From NCBI GenBank assembly GCA_050184225.1, contig JBFXAN010000073.1, positions 1 through 29,991 on the forward strand: 29,991 bases of DNA, written 5' to 3'. This document shows positions 7,041 to 17,450 of this stretch, piece by piece. Under the pieces are notes generated by a model. The model did not search any database and was not told the origin of the DNA. It saw nothing but the letters and a program-made list of their open reading frames with translations. Each line of letters starts with the position of its first letter. Position 1 is the stretch's first letter. The stretch comes from JBFXAN01 sp050184225 (GTDB lineage: Bacteria > Chloroflexota > Dehalococcoidia > CAUJGQ01). The position numbers and the translations under genes were made by a program.

Positions 7041-7500
7041 TCTCTCCCCGCTCGAGCTCGGACTCCGGCCCTGACCCGACATGCGCGATCCGTCCACTGA
7101 GCCAATCCGTGCCAAGCAGCGCCAGCAACGACAGCGCGGTCAGGCTCACGGCAAGCACGTACAACCCCGCGCCACACAGCATCCCCACGCTTGCGCCCAA
7201 CCAGATCGTCGCCGCCGTGGTAATACCGGTGACCGTGTTTCGATGGCGGAGGATCGTACCCGCGCCGATGAAGCCGATCCCCGTCAGGATACCTTGCGAC
7301 ATCCGCACCGGGTCGCCGACGACGATACCATCCTCGGTTTGGAGCAATGACGCCGCTGCCATCAGCGTTGCCGTTGAGAGTGTCACAACGGTGTGCGTCC
7401 GAAGGCCGGCGGGTTTGTTCTTCCGTTCCCGCTCGAAGCCGAGCACGATGCCGAGCACCAACGCCACGATCAAGCGGGGCAGCAGACGAAGCTCGTCCAT
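7033..7500 (-). CDS. MgtC/SapB family membrane protein
   Basis: A 155-residue membrane protein with the full family signature. GFERERKNKPAGLRTH follows helix 1; GILTGIGFIGAGTILR and VTGITTAATIWLGASVGMLCGAG span the following helices. The ligand-binding C-terminal ACT-like domain of true MgtC is absent, so this is the short SapB-like form. Family members influence the F-ATPase, magnesium limitation or polyamine traits depending on species; none can be assigned here. It is first in a two-gene unit with the formyltransferase-like gene (8-nt overlap). Upstream lies the GC hairpin at 7540-7573, then the second MFS gene. Confidence 0.88.
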   Translation of the reverse strand: MDELRLLPRLIVALVLGIVLGFERERKNKPAGLRTHTVVTLSTATLMAAASLLQTEDGIVVGDPVRMSQGILTGIGFIGAGTILRHRNTVTGITTAATIWLGASVGMLCGAGLYVLAVSLTALSLLALLGTDWLSGRIAHVGSGPESELERGEND

Positions 7501-7539
7501 GTGCGTTGAGTATAGCGAACGCGGTCAGTTCCCCCTCGC

Positions 7540-7573
7540 CCGGCCCCGCCCCAAGGCGTTGAGGCGGGGCCGG
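7540..7573. terminator. 11-bp GC hairpin, probable terminator of the upstream MFS gene
   Basis: CCGGCCCCGCC (7540-7550) and GGCGGGGCCGG (7563-7573) are exact reverse complements with a 12-nt loop. It lies 20 nt downstream of the minus-strand MFS stop (7593) and 40 nt before the MgtC start. Its C-run flank (7531-7540) resembles the C/G-run repeats at the two window ends, so it may be a reduced member of that family. Confidence 0.5.
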
Positions 7574-7592
7574 AGGAAGAGGCATAGTGCCG

Positions 7593-8864
7593 TTACCCCT
7601 CCCCTACGGTGCTTGGAACTGGGTTGGCGGACTCCGCTTCACTTCCCTGCCGCCCGGCACGCGCGAACAGCGCGAGGGCTGGCGTCAGCAGCAGACCGCT
7701 GACCGCGATCGCCGCGCGAAGCGAGACATTGCCAAGCAGGCCGATCGCCGGACCGCCCACGATCTGACCGAGGGAATCCGCCTGACCGTTCATCGACAGC
7801 ACCGTGGCCCGCAGCCGTGACGGGATGTGCTGATTCAACCACGCCGAATAGACCGGATAGCTCACGCGCCGGAAGAGTCCACCGATCAGATACACCGGCA
7901 GTGCAACCGCAAACGATCCGGTCAATGCGAATATGACCGTGGCGACGATCCGCACCGACGCGAACGCGAAGAGCGCGCGGGTCACCGCCGTATTGCTGGA
8001 CATGTCCAGACGTCGGCGCAGGTATCCCACGCCGACGATTCCCAGCAGCGACCCCGCCATACTCATGACGCCGAACCAGACCACCGGCTTGAACCGGCCG
8101 ATCGCGGGCAGTCCGATGTCGTCGATGAAGTGCGCCGTGCTCAACCGATCGAAACCCTCGCTGGCCGCGCCGAGCACCGCCGCCACCAGCAGGATCGTCA
8201 GCAGGAGCGGCTTGCCCCGTACCAGCCGCGTCCCCTCCATGAACGTGTGTCCCATCGCCTGCCACGAACTGCGCTCGCCGCGCGGCGTCGGATGAAACGC
8301 CGTCTCCGGCATCCGCAGGAGGAGGAAAACGGCGAGCAGGAGATAGAGGACGCCGCCCGCGACCACCGGCACGTTGAGGGCGATGCTCGCCAGGGCGACG
8401 CTGATCGGTGCACCGATCAAGCCGCCGATCTGCGCCGCCTGCGACCCGCGCAGCAAGACGGGACCGGCGTTCGCCTCGCCGACCTCATCGACGATCCACG
8501 CCTCTCCGGCGCCGCTGATGAAGGTATAGCCGATACCCCAGACCACCTGGGCAAGCAATACAGCCGCGAAGACCGGTACCAGCCCTTCGAAGATGAAGCC
8601 GATGCCGATCAGGGTCACGCCGATGACCACGGACAACCGCCGGCTGTAGACATCGGCGACGACACCGGTCGGCACCTCGAAGAGAAACGCGGTTGCTTCG
8701 AGCGTGGTCCCGACCAGGACGAGCTGAAGCGGGCTGAGCCCGACCGTCTCAACCTGATAGACGAGATTCACCGTGACGATGATGGAAAATATGAGCGCCC
8801 ACGCGCCCGTGTAGATCAGGTAGACCGGATACGCATCCGGACGCCTTCCACGACTGAACACCAC
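7593..8864 (-). CDS. MFS transporter, tetracycline/drug-exporter-like
   Basis: A 423-residue transporter with 12 predicted helices. Motif A after helix 2 reads FEVPTGVVADVYSRRLSVV, and WGIGYTFISGAGEAWIVDEV lies in helix 4 and the loop after it, the pattern of the branch often annotated as drug exporters. The second half has NQHIPSRLRATVLSMNGQADSLGQIVGGP between helices 10 and 11. The start is GTG (two GTG codons in a row) with GGAG about 7 nt upstream. Export of an unknown small molecule is likely from the family. A possible 46-codon leader reading frame overlaps its start (8816-8956). It is transcribed in the same direction as the Asp-box gene but a stem-loop repeat separates them. Confidence 0.85.
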   Translation of the reverse strand: MVFSRGRRPDAYPVYLIYTGAWALIFSIIVTVNLVYQVETVGLSPLQLVLVGTTLEATAFLFEVPTGVVADVYSRRLSVVIGVTLIGIGFIFEGLVPVFAAVLLAQVVWGIGYTFISGAGEAWIVDEVGEANAGPVLLRGSQAAQIGGLIGAPISVALASIALNVPVVAGGVLYLLLAVFLLLRMPETAFHPTPRGERSSWQAMGHTFMEGTRLVRGKPLLLTILLVAAVLGAASEGFDRLSTAHFIDDIGLPAIGRFKPVVWFGVMSMAGSLLGIVGVGYLRRRLDMSSNTAVTRALFAFASVRIVATVIFALTGSFAVALPVYLIGGLFRRVSYPVYSAWLNQHIPSRLRATVLSMNGQADSLGQIVGGPAIGLLGNVSLRAAIAVSGLLLTPALALFARAGRQGSEAESANPVPSTVGEG

Positions 8865-8956
8865 TCACCTGCTCCGGGTCGTTCACGACGGTGGGACTCG
8901 GTCCAGCCGCCGGTTGCAATGGCCGCGTCGACGTGGTGAGTGAATGCCTTCATCGT
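8816..8956 (-). other. Possible short leader reading frame overlapping the MFS start
   Basis: An ATG at 8956 has a strong GGGGAGGG site about 7 nt upstream and opens a 46-codon frame (MKAFTHHVDAAIATGGWTES onward) whose stop is 48 nt inside the MFS gene. A small GCCGCC/GGCGGC hairpin and a TATGAT hexamer lie further upstream. The arrangement resembles leader peptides that control drug-resistance genes by translational attenuation. The peptide has no known family, and this is a candidate only. Confidence 0.3.
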
Positions 8957-9047
8957 TCGCCCTCCCCGGTGCAGTGCCGCCGAAGGGAAGGCGGCCGGTT
9001 GCATCATATCCCAGACCCAGTATCGGGAGTGTGACGAGGAGCTTTCC

Positions 9048-9100
9048 ACCACCAAGACGCCAAGACATCACGTGATTTTGAGTCTTGGCGTCTTGGTAGT
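9048..9100. repeat. Inverted repeat of CCAAGACGCCAAGAC type with nested palindrome
   Basis: ACCAAGACGCCAAGAC (9051-9066) and its exact reverse complement (9082-9097) form a 16-bp stem, with partial pairing beyond it to 9048/9100. The loop contains the palindrome ATCACGTGAT (9067-9076). It begins 13 nt after the stop of the Asp-box gene and could end that transcript. The repeated 10-nt unit links it to the elements at 4831 and 12864. The rest of the 248-nt gap (8865-9112) holds the leader reading frame described above. Confidence 0.75.
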
Positions 9101-9112
9101 GAGCCCAACCGG

Positions 9113-12373
<3,261 letters not shown>

Positions 12374-12422
12374 GCTGCCTCCTTACTTTCCCTCCCAAAG
12401 ACGTTCCATCTCAGCGCCGACC

Positions 12423-12451
12423 ATCACAGCACCCCGCTGGGCGCGGGTCAA
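12423..12451 (-). promoter_or_regulatory. Putative promoter of the Asp-box gene
   Basis: On the minus strand TTGACC (12451-12446) is followed after 17 nt by TGTGAT (12428-12423). The start would lie about 45 nt before the ATG at 12373, leaving room for the AAGGAGG site. Match is moderate and untested. Confidence 0.35.
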
Positions 12452-12569
12452 GAGAGAACAGGAGCCGGTCCCCTATCAGGTCGATTCAGGTACGATTGAA
12501 TCCCAACTCTGAGGTGATCAGACCAATGCGACACGGACCCATCACGCCGGCATCGCGAGCGAGTCGATC

Positions 12570-12857
12570 GTGACCGCGCACGCACCCCAGCCCCGCTATG
12601 TGGTGTATGGCGATGGCGGCGCGACTCTCGTCTACAGCGGCACCGATGACGCCGAGTACGCCGCTGCCCGGCGCTTGCTGGAGGCGACGCATGCCGGGGC
12701 GCTCGTCGGACAGAGCATGATGGGTCGCGAGCGCTGGATCATCGTCTCCTATCACCACGACAGACCGGACGATCAGCACATCCGCCGCCGGCGCGAGGGC
12801 GGTCTGCTCGGTCTGGCCTGGGAATCTGCCGGCAACGGCGCGATTGAATCTGAGTAG
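12570..12857 (+). CDS. Small protein of unknown function
   Basis: A 95-residue soluble protein starting at GTG with only a weak upstream GCGAG. It has an alternating strand/helix pattern: RYVVYGDGGATLVYSG, then DAEYAAARRLLEATHAGALVG and RERWIIVSYHHDR, and a basic stretch IRRRREGG. No cysteines or membrane segments and no family I recognise. The longer antisense reading frame over the same bases is judged a GC shadow because it has no start signal and reads as low-complexity. A repeat element begins 7 nt after the stop. Confidence 0.45.
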   Translation: MTAHAPQPRYVVYGDGGATLVYSGTDDAEYAAARRLLEATHAGALVGQSMMGRERWIIVSYHHDRPDDQHIRRRREGGLLGLAWESAGNGAIESE

Positions 12858-12863
12858 TACATT

Positions 12864-12917
12864 ACCAAGGCGACAAGGCACAAAGTCTGAGTGAGCTTTG
12901 GTGTCTCAGCGTCGTGG
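12864..12917. repeat. Degenerate CAAGGCGACAAGGCACAAAG inverted repeat
   Basis: The left half (12864-12885) and right half (12896-12917) are imperfect reverse complements around a 10-nt loop. They show the same unit composition as the elements at 4831 and 9048. It again lies just after a stop codon (12857). It looks like an older, eroded copy. Confidence 0.45.
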
Positions 12918-13028
12918 GCGTGCGGCTTCCCGATGTGCCGCCGGCACAGGGGCGCGGCTTTGGACCGCTCCGTGCCATACTTGCTGGAGCCGGCGTTCAA
13001 GCCGCATCAGCAAACACCGAGGGTATCT

Positions 13029-13898
13029 GTGGAATCCCGCTTTATTTCGGCAGGCGCCGGCCTGTCGCTTCATGTCGTTGACTACGGCGGCGACGGACCG
13101 CCCCTCCTGCTCGTTCATGGTACGGGGCTCATCGCCCAGGTTTGGGGCGTCATGGTCCCATACCTCACACCACACTTCCGGGTGTTCGCGCTGGACCGCA
13201 AAGGCCATGGCGAGAGCGACAAACCGGAACACGGCTACCAACTCGAAGAGAGCGCTGCGGAATACGCGGCCGTGATCGAACAACTGGGTGGCGACGGCTG
13301 GGCGGCGATCGGCCATTCCTCCGGCGGCACCTCGCTCGGCCTCACCGCCGCGCGCCATCCGGCTCTCTTCCGGGGAGTCGCAATGGTCGACCCGATCATT
13401 TTCCCCTCACGCAGACGCGCATCGACCGCGCTCGACGGCGCGCGGTCGATGGCCGAGCGCACCCGGCAACGCCGCGGGCAGTGGCCGAACCGCCAGCTGA
13501 TGTTTGACGATCTCGCGACCAAGCGCGCCTTTCGGACGTGGCAACCGCAAGCACTTTGGGACTATGTTCATTATGGAGCGGAGATCGGCGAGGATGGAGC
13601 CGTCCGGCTGAAGTGCCCGCCCGAGATCGAGTCGCGGATGTATGCTCACGCCAGCGACCTGGACTTGTTTGACGAGTTCGCACGGATCGCGGCTCCGACG
13701 CTGATCATCCGCGGGGGACAAACCGACCGCTTTCCGCGCGAGAGTGCCGAGCGTGCCGTCGCATCCAATCCCAACATTCGGCTGATCGAGATGCCGGACC
13801 TCAGCCATTTCGCTTCGATGGAGAATCCCGCCGAAGTCAGCCGCCTCTGTGTGGACTTCTTGACGGCTCCTGAAATGGGTCTGAATCGGAGGTCATAA
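13029..13898 (+). CDS. Alpha/beta hydrolase
   Basis: A 289-residue hydrolase with all classical elements. The oxyanion-loop motif LLLVHGTG is at 27-33, the nucleophile elbow GHSSG has S97, the acid is probably D233 in GGQTDRF, and the catalytic His is H260 in MPDLSHF. DRKGHGESDKP is the conserved loop after strand 4. A cap of about 60 residues (125-200) lies between. The open frame extends upstream into a repeat, so GTG 13029 was chosen: GAGGG lies a few bases before it and the fold begins at once. It overlaps the following GNAT gene by one base (TAATG), so the two are cotranscribed. Esterase, lactonase or haloalkane-type chemistry cannot be distinguished. Confidence 0.85.
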   Translation: MESRFISAGAGLSLHVVDYGGDGPPLLLVHGTGLIAQVWGVMVPYLTPHFRVFALDRKGHGESDKPEHGYQLEESAAEYAAVIEQLGGDGWAAIGHSSGGTSLGLTAARHPALFRGVAMVDPIIFPSRRRASTALDGARSMAERTRQRRGQWPNRQLMFDDLATKRAFRTWQPQALWDYVHYGAEIGEDGAVRLKCPPEIESRMYAHASDLDLFDEFARIAAPTLIIRGGQTDRFPRESAERAVASNPNIRLIEMPDLSHFASMENPAEVSRLCVDFLTAPEMGLNRRS

Positions 13899-14677
13899 TG
13901 CCCGATCTCACCTGCCTCTGCGGTGTCACGCTGACCGGCAGGGACCACACTGACCTCGTCGGCGCCATGCGGCAGCATACGGACGAGGCGCACGCCGACC
14001 TGGCGCTCGGCGACCAGGATGTCGCCGACTACGTCGATGCCGCGCTCCGTATGGGGCCACCTCGCCCGCGCGTCGATGTGGTCGAGCATCTCGACGTTCA
14101 GCCACTAACACCGGATCGGCTGCATGACTTCCTCCGGTTCTTTGACGATGAAGCATTCCCGGATAACCCGGCCTGGGCGTCGTGCTACTGCCAGTTCTTT
14201 TACATCGCCGACAACGAACGATGGCAGAATCAATCGGCCGGGGACAATCGTGCCGCCGCCTGCGACCGCATTCCGAGCGGGCAGATGACGGGCTATCTCG
14301 CCTACGTCAACGGTGAACCCGCCGGCTGGTGCAATGCGGGACCGCGCCCGCTGTATCCGCGACTGGACGCCGAGTCCGAAACCGGCGACGGAAGCACCGA
14401 GATGGCCCGTACCGGCTCGATCGTCTGCTTCGTGATCGCACCGCCCTACCGCCGGCACGGCATCGCCGGCCAGTTGCTCAAGGTGGCGCTCGATGGCTTC
14501 AGGTCACAGGGCTTCACCGCGGCCGAGGCGTACCCCCACCGCGAGGCCGGCAGCGACGGCGCCGCCTTTCGTGGCCCGCGCTCGCTCTACGAGAGCGCCG
14601 GATTCGTTCCATTCCGGGAGATGGAGAAGCAAACCGTTATGCGTCTTGATCTCATGCAGGATAGCGCCACACGCTAA
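13898..14677 (+). CDS. GNAT N-acetyltransferase with small CxC/HxxxH N-terminal domain
   Basis: A 259-residue protein. Residues 1-50 (LTCLCGVTLTGRDHTDLVGAM then HTDEAH) resemble the DUF1059-type small metal-binding domain, with C6, C8 and two histidines as likely ligands. After a linker, the GNAT part begins near 65. It has FFDDEAFPDNPAWASCYCQF, seen in a subgroup of bacterial GNATs, and the acetyl-CoA motif A is VCFVIAPPYRRHGIAGQLL (about 175-193) with the pyrophosphate-binding RRHGIAG. GPRSLYESAGFVPF is the usual C-terminal element. GGAGG lies 5 nt before the ATG. Cotranscription with the hydrolase suggests a shared small-molecule modification role, but the acceptor is unknown. Confidence 0.8.
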   Translation: MPDLTCLCGVTLTGRDHTDLVGAMRQHTDEAHADLALGDQDVADYVDAALRMGPPRPRVDVVEHLDVQPLTPDRLHDFLRFFDDEAFPDNPAWASCYCQFFYIADNERWQNQSAGDNRAAACDRIPSGQMTGYLAYVNGEPAGWCNAGPRPLYPRLDAESETGDGSTEMARTGSIVCFVIAPPYRRHGIAGQLLKVALDGFRSQGFTAAEAYPHREAGSDGAAFRGPRSLYESAGFVPFREMEKQTVMRLDLMQDSATR

Positions 14678-14691
14678 CCGATCGGCGTCCC

Positions 14692-15363
14692 CTACGTAGA
14701 GCCGCCGGACAACCGCGCCGCGAGTGCGAGATGTCCGTGTTCTTCCGCGATCTGCGCGGGCGTTCGCCCATCATCGAGCCGTGCGTTTCGATCGGCGCCA
14801 TGGTTCAGGAGCAGGCCGGCGAGCACGACAGAACCACTCTGTGCTGCCGCGTGGAGCGGAGTGTACCCGCCGTGCTGGGCAGCGTTCACCGGCGCGCCGT
14901 ATTCCAGCAGCAGGGTCGCGAGCGCCAGCGCGTCATCCTCCGACTTATCAGCCACGGCGGCATGCAACGCCTGAATCTGCATCGCGTTGCGCGCGACGGC
15001 GGAGACATCCGCGCCGCGATCGAGCAGCAGTCGCACCGCCTCCGGATGATTGAAGAATGCCGCCAACCCGAGGGGAAAAAAGCCGTCCGGCGCGTATGCA
15101 TTCACCAGATCCGGGTCGCTATTCAGCAGCACCCGCAAACGTTCGCCATCGCCGACCGCTGCCGCCTCGAAGACATCGAGAGTCCCGCCGGCAGCGAGCA
15201 GCGACGCCAGTGCTTCCATCTTGCGTGTGTAGCGCGCCAGCAGCACCACCGAGAGGCCGTCTTCATTCCGCGCGCGTGACAGGGCCGGTTCCTCGCGGAC
15301 AAGTCGTGCCACCCGCTCCGCATCGTTCTCTCGCACGGCCTCGAAGATTGCAGCGACACTCAT
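14692..15363 (-). CDS. Ankyrin-repeat protein
   Basis: A 223-residue protein made largely of ankyrin repeats. Clear repeats include DGFFPLGLAAFFNHPEAVRLL, the LHAAVADKSEDDALALATLLLEYG unit, GGYTPLHAAAQSGSVVLAGLL and DGRTPAQIAEEHGHLALAARL; the N-terminal part (FEAVRENDAERVARLVREEP) is a divergent capping repeat. There is no signal peptide or membrane segment, so it is probably a cytoplasmic binding protein. ATG 15363 was chosen because GAGGTG lies about 5 nt upstream. It converges with the GNAT gene (14-nt gap) and diverges from the ABC-F gene. Partner unknown. Confidence 0.85.
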   Translation of the reverse strand: MSVAAIFEAVRENDAERVARLVREEPALSRARNEDGLSVVLLARYTRKMEALASLLAAGGTLDVFEAAAVGDGERLRVLLNSDPDLVNAYAPDGFFPLGLAAFFNHPEAVRLLLDRGADVSAVARNAMQIQALHAAVADKSEDDALALATLLLEYGAPVNAAQHGGYTPLHAAAQSGSVVLAGLLLNHGADRNARLDDGRTPAQIAEEHGHLALAARLSGGST

Positions 15364-15437
15364 GGCGCACCTCACATGGACGATCGTCCGCGCAGTGAGC
15401 ATCACCCAGCAGCATCGGCTGGATCAACCACTGAACT

Positions 15438-15449
15438 CCCAATATTGGG
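15438..15449. promoter_or_regulatory. 12-bp perfect palindrome in a divergent promoter region
   Basis: CCCAATATTGGG lies between the divergent ankyrin and ABC-F genes. On the minus strand a TTGACC (15453-15448) overlaps its edge. A perfect palindrome of this size in a divergent promoter region fits a dimeric repressor site. No matching -10 box was found, so the link to a promoter is weak. Confidence 0.3.
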
Positions 15450-15580
15450 TCAATCCGTCTCAAGGACGGTAGCGAGCACATACCGACGGACGGTCCTCAC
15501 CGAGTCCCAGCCCAATACGGTATCCTGGTAGCAGTCAGCCGTGGGGCCGCCACTGGCCCGGTGTGACCGGCTGACCAAGT

Positions 15581-15727
15581 ATGGAGTGTTCCGTGACCGG
15601 TGTCTCTCTCAATCGCAACATCACGATGTGCGCGGACGGCCTCGCCGTCCTGGGAGAGCGAACACCATGCTACAGGTTCATTCCGTCGACAAGCGCCACG
15701 GCGCCACGAGCATCCTCGCCGACATAA
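15581..15727 (+). other. Possible upstream reading frame in the ABC-F leader
   Basis: ATG 15581 opens a 48-codon frame (MECSVTGVSLNRNITMCADG onward) that runs through the leader stem and ends 61 nt inside the ABC-F gene in another frame. It has no clear Shine-Dalgarno site. Its translation would open the stem that covers the ABC-F ribosome site. It may have no function. Confidence 0.25.
15599..15666 (+). promoter_or_regulatory. Leader stem that can hide the ABC-F ribosome binding site
   Basis: GGTGT (15599-15603) pairs with ACACC (15662-15666), and CTCTC (15604-15608) pairs with GAGAG (15654-15658), extended by three more pairs (15609-15611 with 15651-15653, one G-T). A GGACGGC/GCCGTCC hairpin (15634-15640/15644-15650) stacks inside. 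The GGGAGAG ribosome site before ATG 15667 is then fully paired. Leaders of this kind control several antibiotic-resistance ABC-F genes; the function here is inferred. Confidence 0.45.
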
Positions 15728-17307
15728 CCTTCGCCATCAACGATGGCGAGCATGTCGCCCTGATCGGCCCGAACGGCGCCGGGAAGACGACCTTGCTCCG
15801 CTGCATCAGCGGCGAAGATCCTGCCGATACCGGCGCCGTGACGCTGTCGCCCGGCCAGACGATCGGCTACCTGCCGCAGACTTTCGCAACCGTTGAGAGT
15901 CTCAGTATCAGCGCGGCGATCGATGCGGCTTGCGGTGACCTGACCGCCGCCGAGGCGGCGCTCGAACATGCATCAGAGCAACTGGCCTCCGGCAGTGAGG
16001 CCGCGATCGACGACTACGAGGTGACGCTCAGCCGCTTCGAGGCGCTCGGTGGCTATGCGCGGCTGCACCGCGCCGCATCGATTCTTGCCGGCCTTGGTCT
16101 CGGTGACATCGCGCGAGAGCGGCTGGTCACCTCGCTCAGCGGCGGTCAGAAGACCCGCCTCGGTCTGGCCCTGCTCCTGCTCGGCGAACCGGACCTGCTC
16201 ATCCTCGACGAGCCGACCAATCATCTCGACCTCGAAGCGCTGACATGGCTCGAAGGATTCATACAGAACTTCGCCGGCGCCGTCCTCGTCGTCTCGCACG
16301 ACCGCGCGTTTCTCGACCGGACTGTGACACGCACGCTCTACCTCGATCCGAAGACCGGCGGCATCCGCAGCTATCCGGGCAACTACAGCGACTTCGCTGC
16401 TGCCCGCCGGCAGGAGAGGGAGTCGCAGCAGGCCGCCTGGCAGGACCAACAGCTGTACATCCGCCAAACCGAGGCGGATATCCGTCGCGTCAAGGGAATG
16501 GCACAAAGCATCCAGGGTGGACCAAAGCGCGGCCGCGACCACTACGGCCGCGTGTCGGCCAAGGTCGCCCGGCTCGCCCGAGCGCGGGAACGAAAGCTGG
16601 AACGCTATCTGGATTCCGGCGAGCGGGTGGAGAAGCCGCGTAAGGGCTGGGGATTGAAACTCGACTTCGGCCCGCCTCCTCCCGGTGGCCGTGCGGTGCT
16701 CAGCATCGACGACCTGTCCTTCTCCTATCCGGGCGCACCGACTCTCTTCGCCGATGCATCGTTCGATGTCCGCTACGGTGACCGCATCGCCTTGACCGGT
16801 CCCAACGGCGCGGGCAAGACGACGCTGCTGCGCCTGATCGAGGGAAGGCAGCAGCCGGTCGGCGGCAGTGTACGGCTCGGCGCCAACGTCCGCCTCGGCA
16901 TTCTCTCGCAGGAAGGGGAGACGCTTGATCCTCACCGCACCGTCCTCGAAACGGCCCTGGCCGAGCGCGCCATGTCCGAGACGGATGCGCGCACCTTTCT
17001 CCACTACTTTCTCTTCGCCGGCGACGCCGTGCACCGGCGCGTTGGCGCCTGTTCGATGGGCGAGCGCACCCGGCTCCAGCTCGCCCGCCTCGTCCTGCGC
17101 GGCTGTAATCTTCTCCTGCTAGACGAACCACTGAACCACCTGGATATCGAGGGGCGCGAGCACTTCGAGGCGGCGCTGGACGCCTTCGAGGGCACGGTGA
17201 TCGCGGTCGCGCACGATCGGGCCTTTCTGCATTCCTTCGCCCGCAGACTTATCGAAGTGCGAAATGGCCGTGTCCGAGTGGTGGAGGGCGGCTATGACGA
17301 GCTATAG
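15667..17307 (+). CDS. ABC-F family ATPase
   Basis: A 546-residue protein with two ABC cassettes and no membrane segments, the ABC-F layout; the family acts on ribosomes as translation factors or target-protection proteins. Cassette 1 has Walker A GPNGAGKT (34-41), signature LSGGQ (about 156-160), Walker B LLILDEPTNHLDLE and H-loop VVSHDRAFLD. Cassette 2 has GPNGAGKT (about 378), a degenerate signature CSMGERT (about 462), Walker B LLLLDEPLNHLDIE and VAHDRAFLHS. The linker (about 240-335) is long, helical and rich in Arg/Lys, as expected for a P-site tRNA interaction motif. ATG 15667 has GGGAGAG about 8 nt upstream; a longer frame from 15541 lacks support. The structured leader suggests regulated expression. 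Antibiotic protection is possible but not shown. Confidence 0.88.
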   Translation: MLQVHSVDKRHGATSILADITFAINDGEHVALIGPNGAGKTTLLRCISGEDPADTGAVTLSPGQTIGYLPQTFATVESLSISAAIDAACGDLTAAEAALEHASEQLASGSEAAIDDYEVTLSRFEALGGYARLHRAASILAGLGLGDIARERLVTSLSGGQKTRLGLALLLLGEPDLLILDEPTNHLDLEALTWLEGFIQNFAGAVLVVSHDRAFLDRTVTRTLYLDPKTGGIRSYPGNYSDFAAARRQERESQQAAWQDQQLYIRQTEADIRRVKGMAQSIQGGPKRGRDHYGRVSAKVARLARARERKLERYLDSGERVEKPRKGWGLKLDFGPPPPGGRAVLSIDDLSFSYPGAPTLFADASFDVRYGDRIALTGPNGAGKTTLLRLIEGRQQPVGGSVRLGANVRLGILSQEGETLDPHRTVLETALAERAMSETDARTFLHYFLFAGDAVHRRVGACSMGERTRLQLARLVLRGCNLLLLDEPLNHLDIEGREHFEAALDAFEGTVIAVAHDRAFLHSFARRLIEVRNGRVRVVEGGYDEL

Positions 17308-17450
17308 CGAGCACGCGCTGCCAGATCGCGGCTCCACACGGTCACTGCGGGGTACGGGCCGAACGAGACTGTCAAGGAGATGTTGCATTGTCGTAACAGG
17401 TTCGCGTACCCTGCCAACGTTGCCGGGCCAGCCCCCAGCCGAGGTAACGG

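Noticed and set aside
7827..8939. 370-codon plus-strand frame opposite the second MFS gene
   Set aside because: Translation rich in Arg, Asp, His and Gln without domain pattern; typical antisense of a hydrophobic transporter.
12486..12881. 131-codon minus-strand frame over the small unknown gene
   Set aside because: No ribosome site, and it runs across the decayed repeat; the plus-strand frame fits better, though with modest confidence.
15973..17034. 353-codon minus-strand frame opposite the ABC-F gene
   Set aside because: Antisense of conserved Walker and signature motifs; no independent coding evidence.
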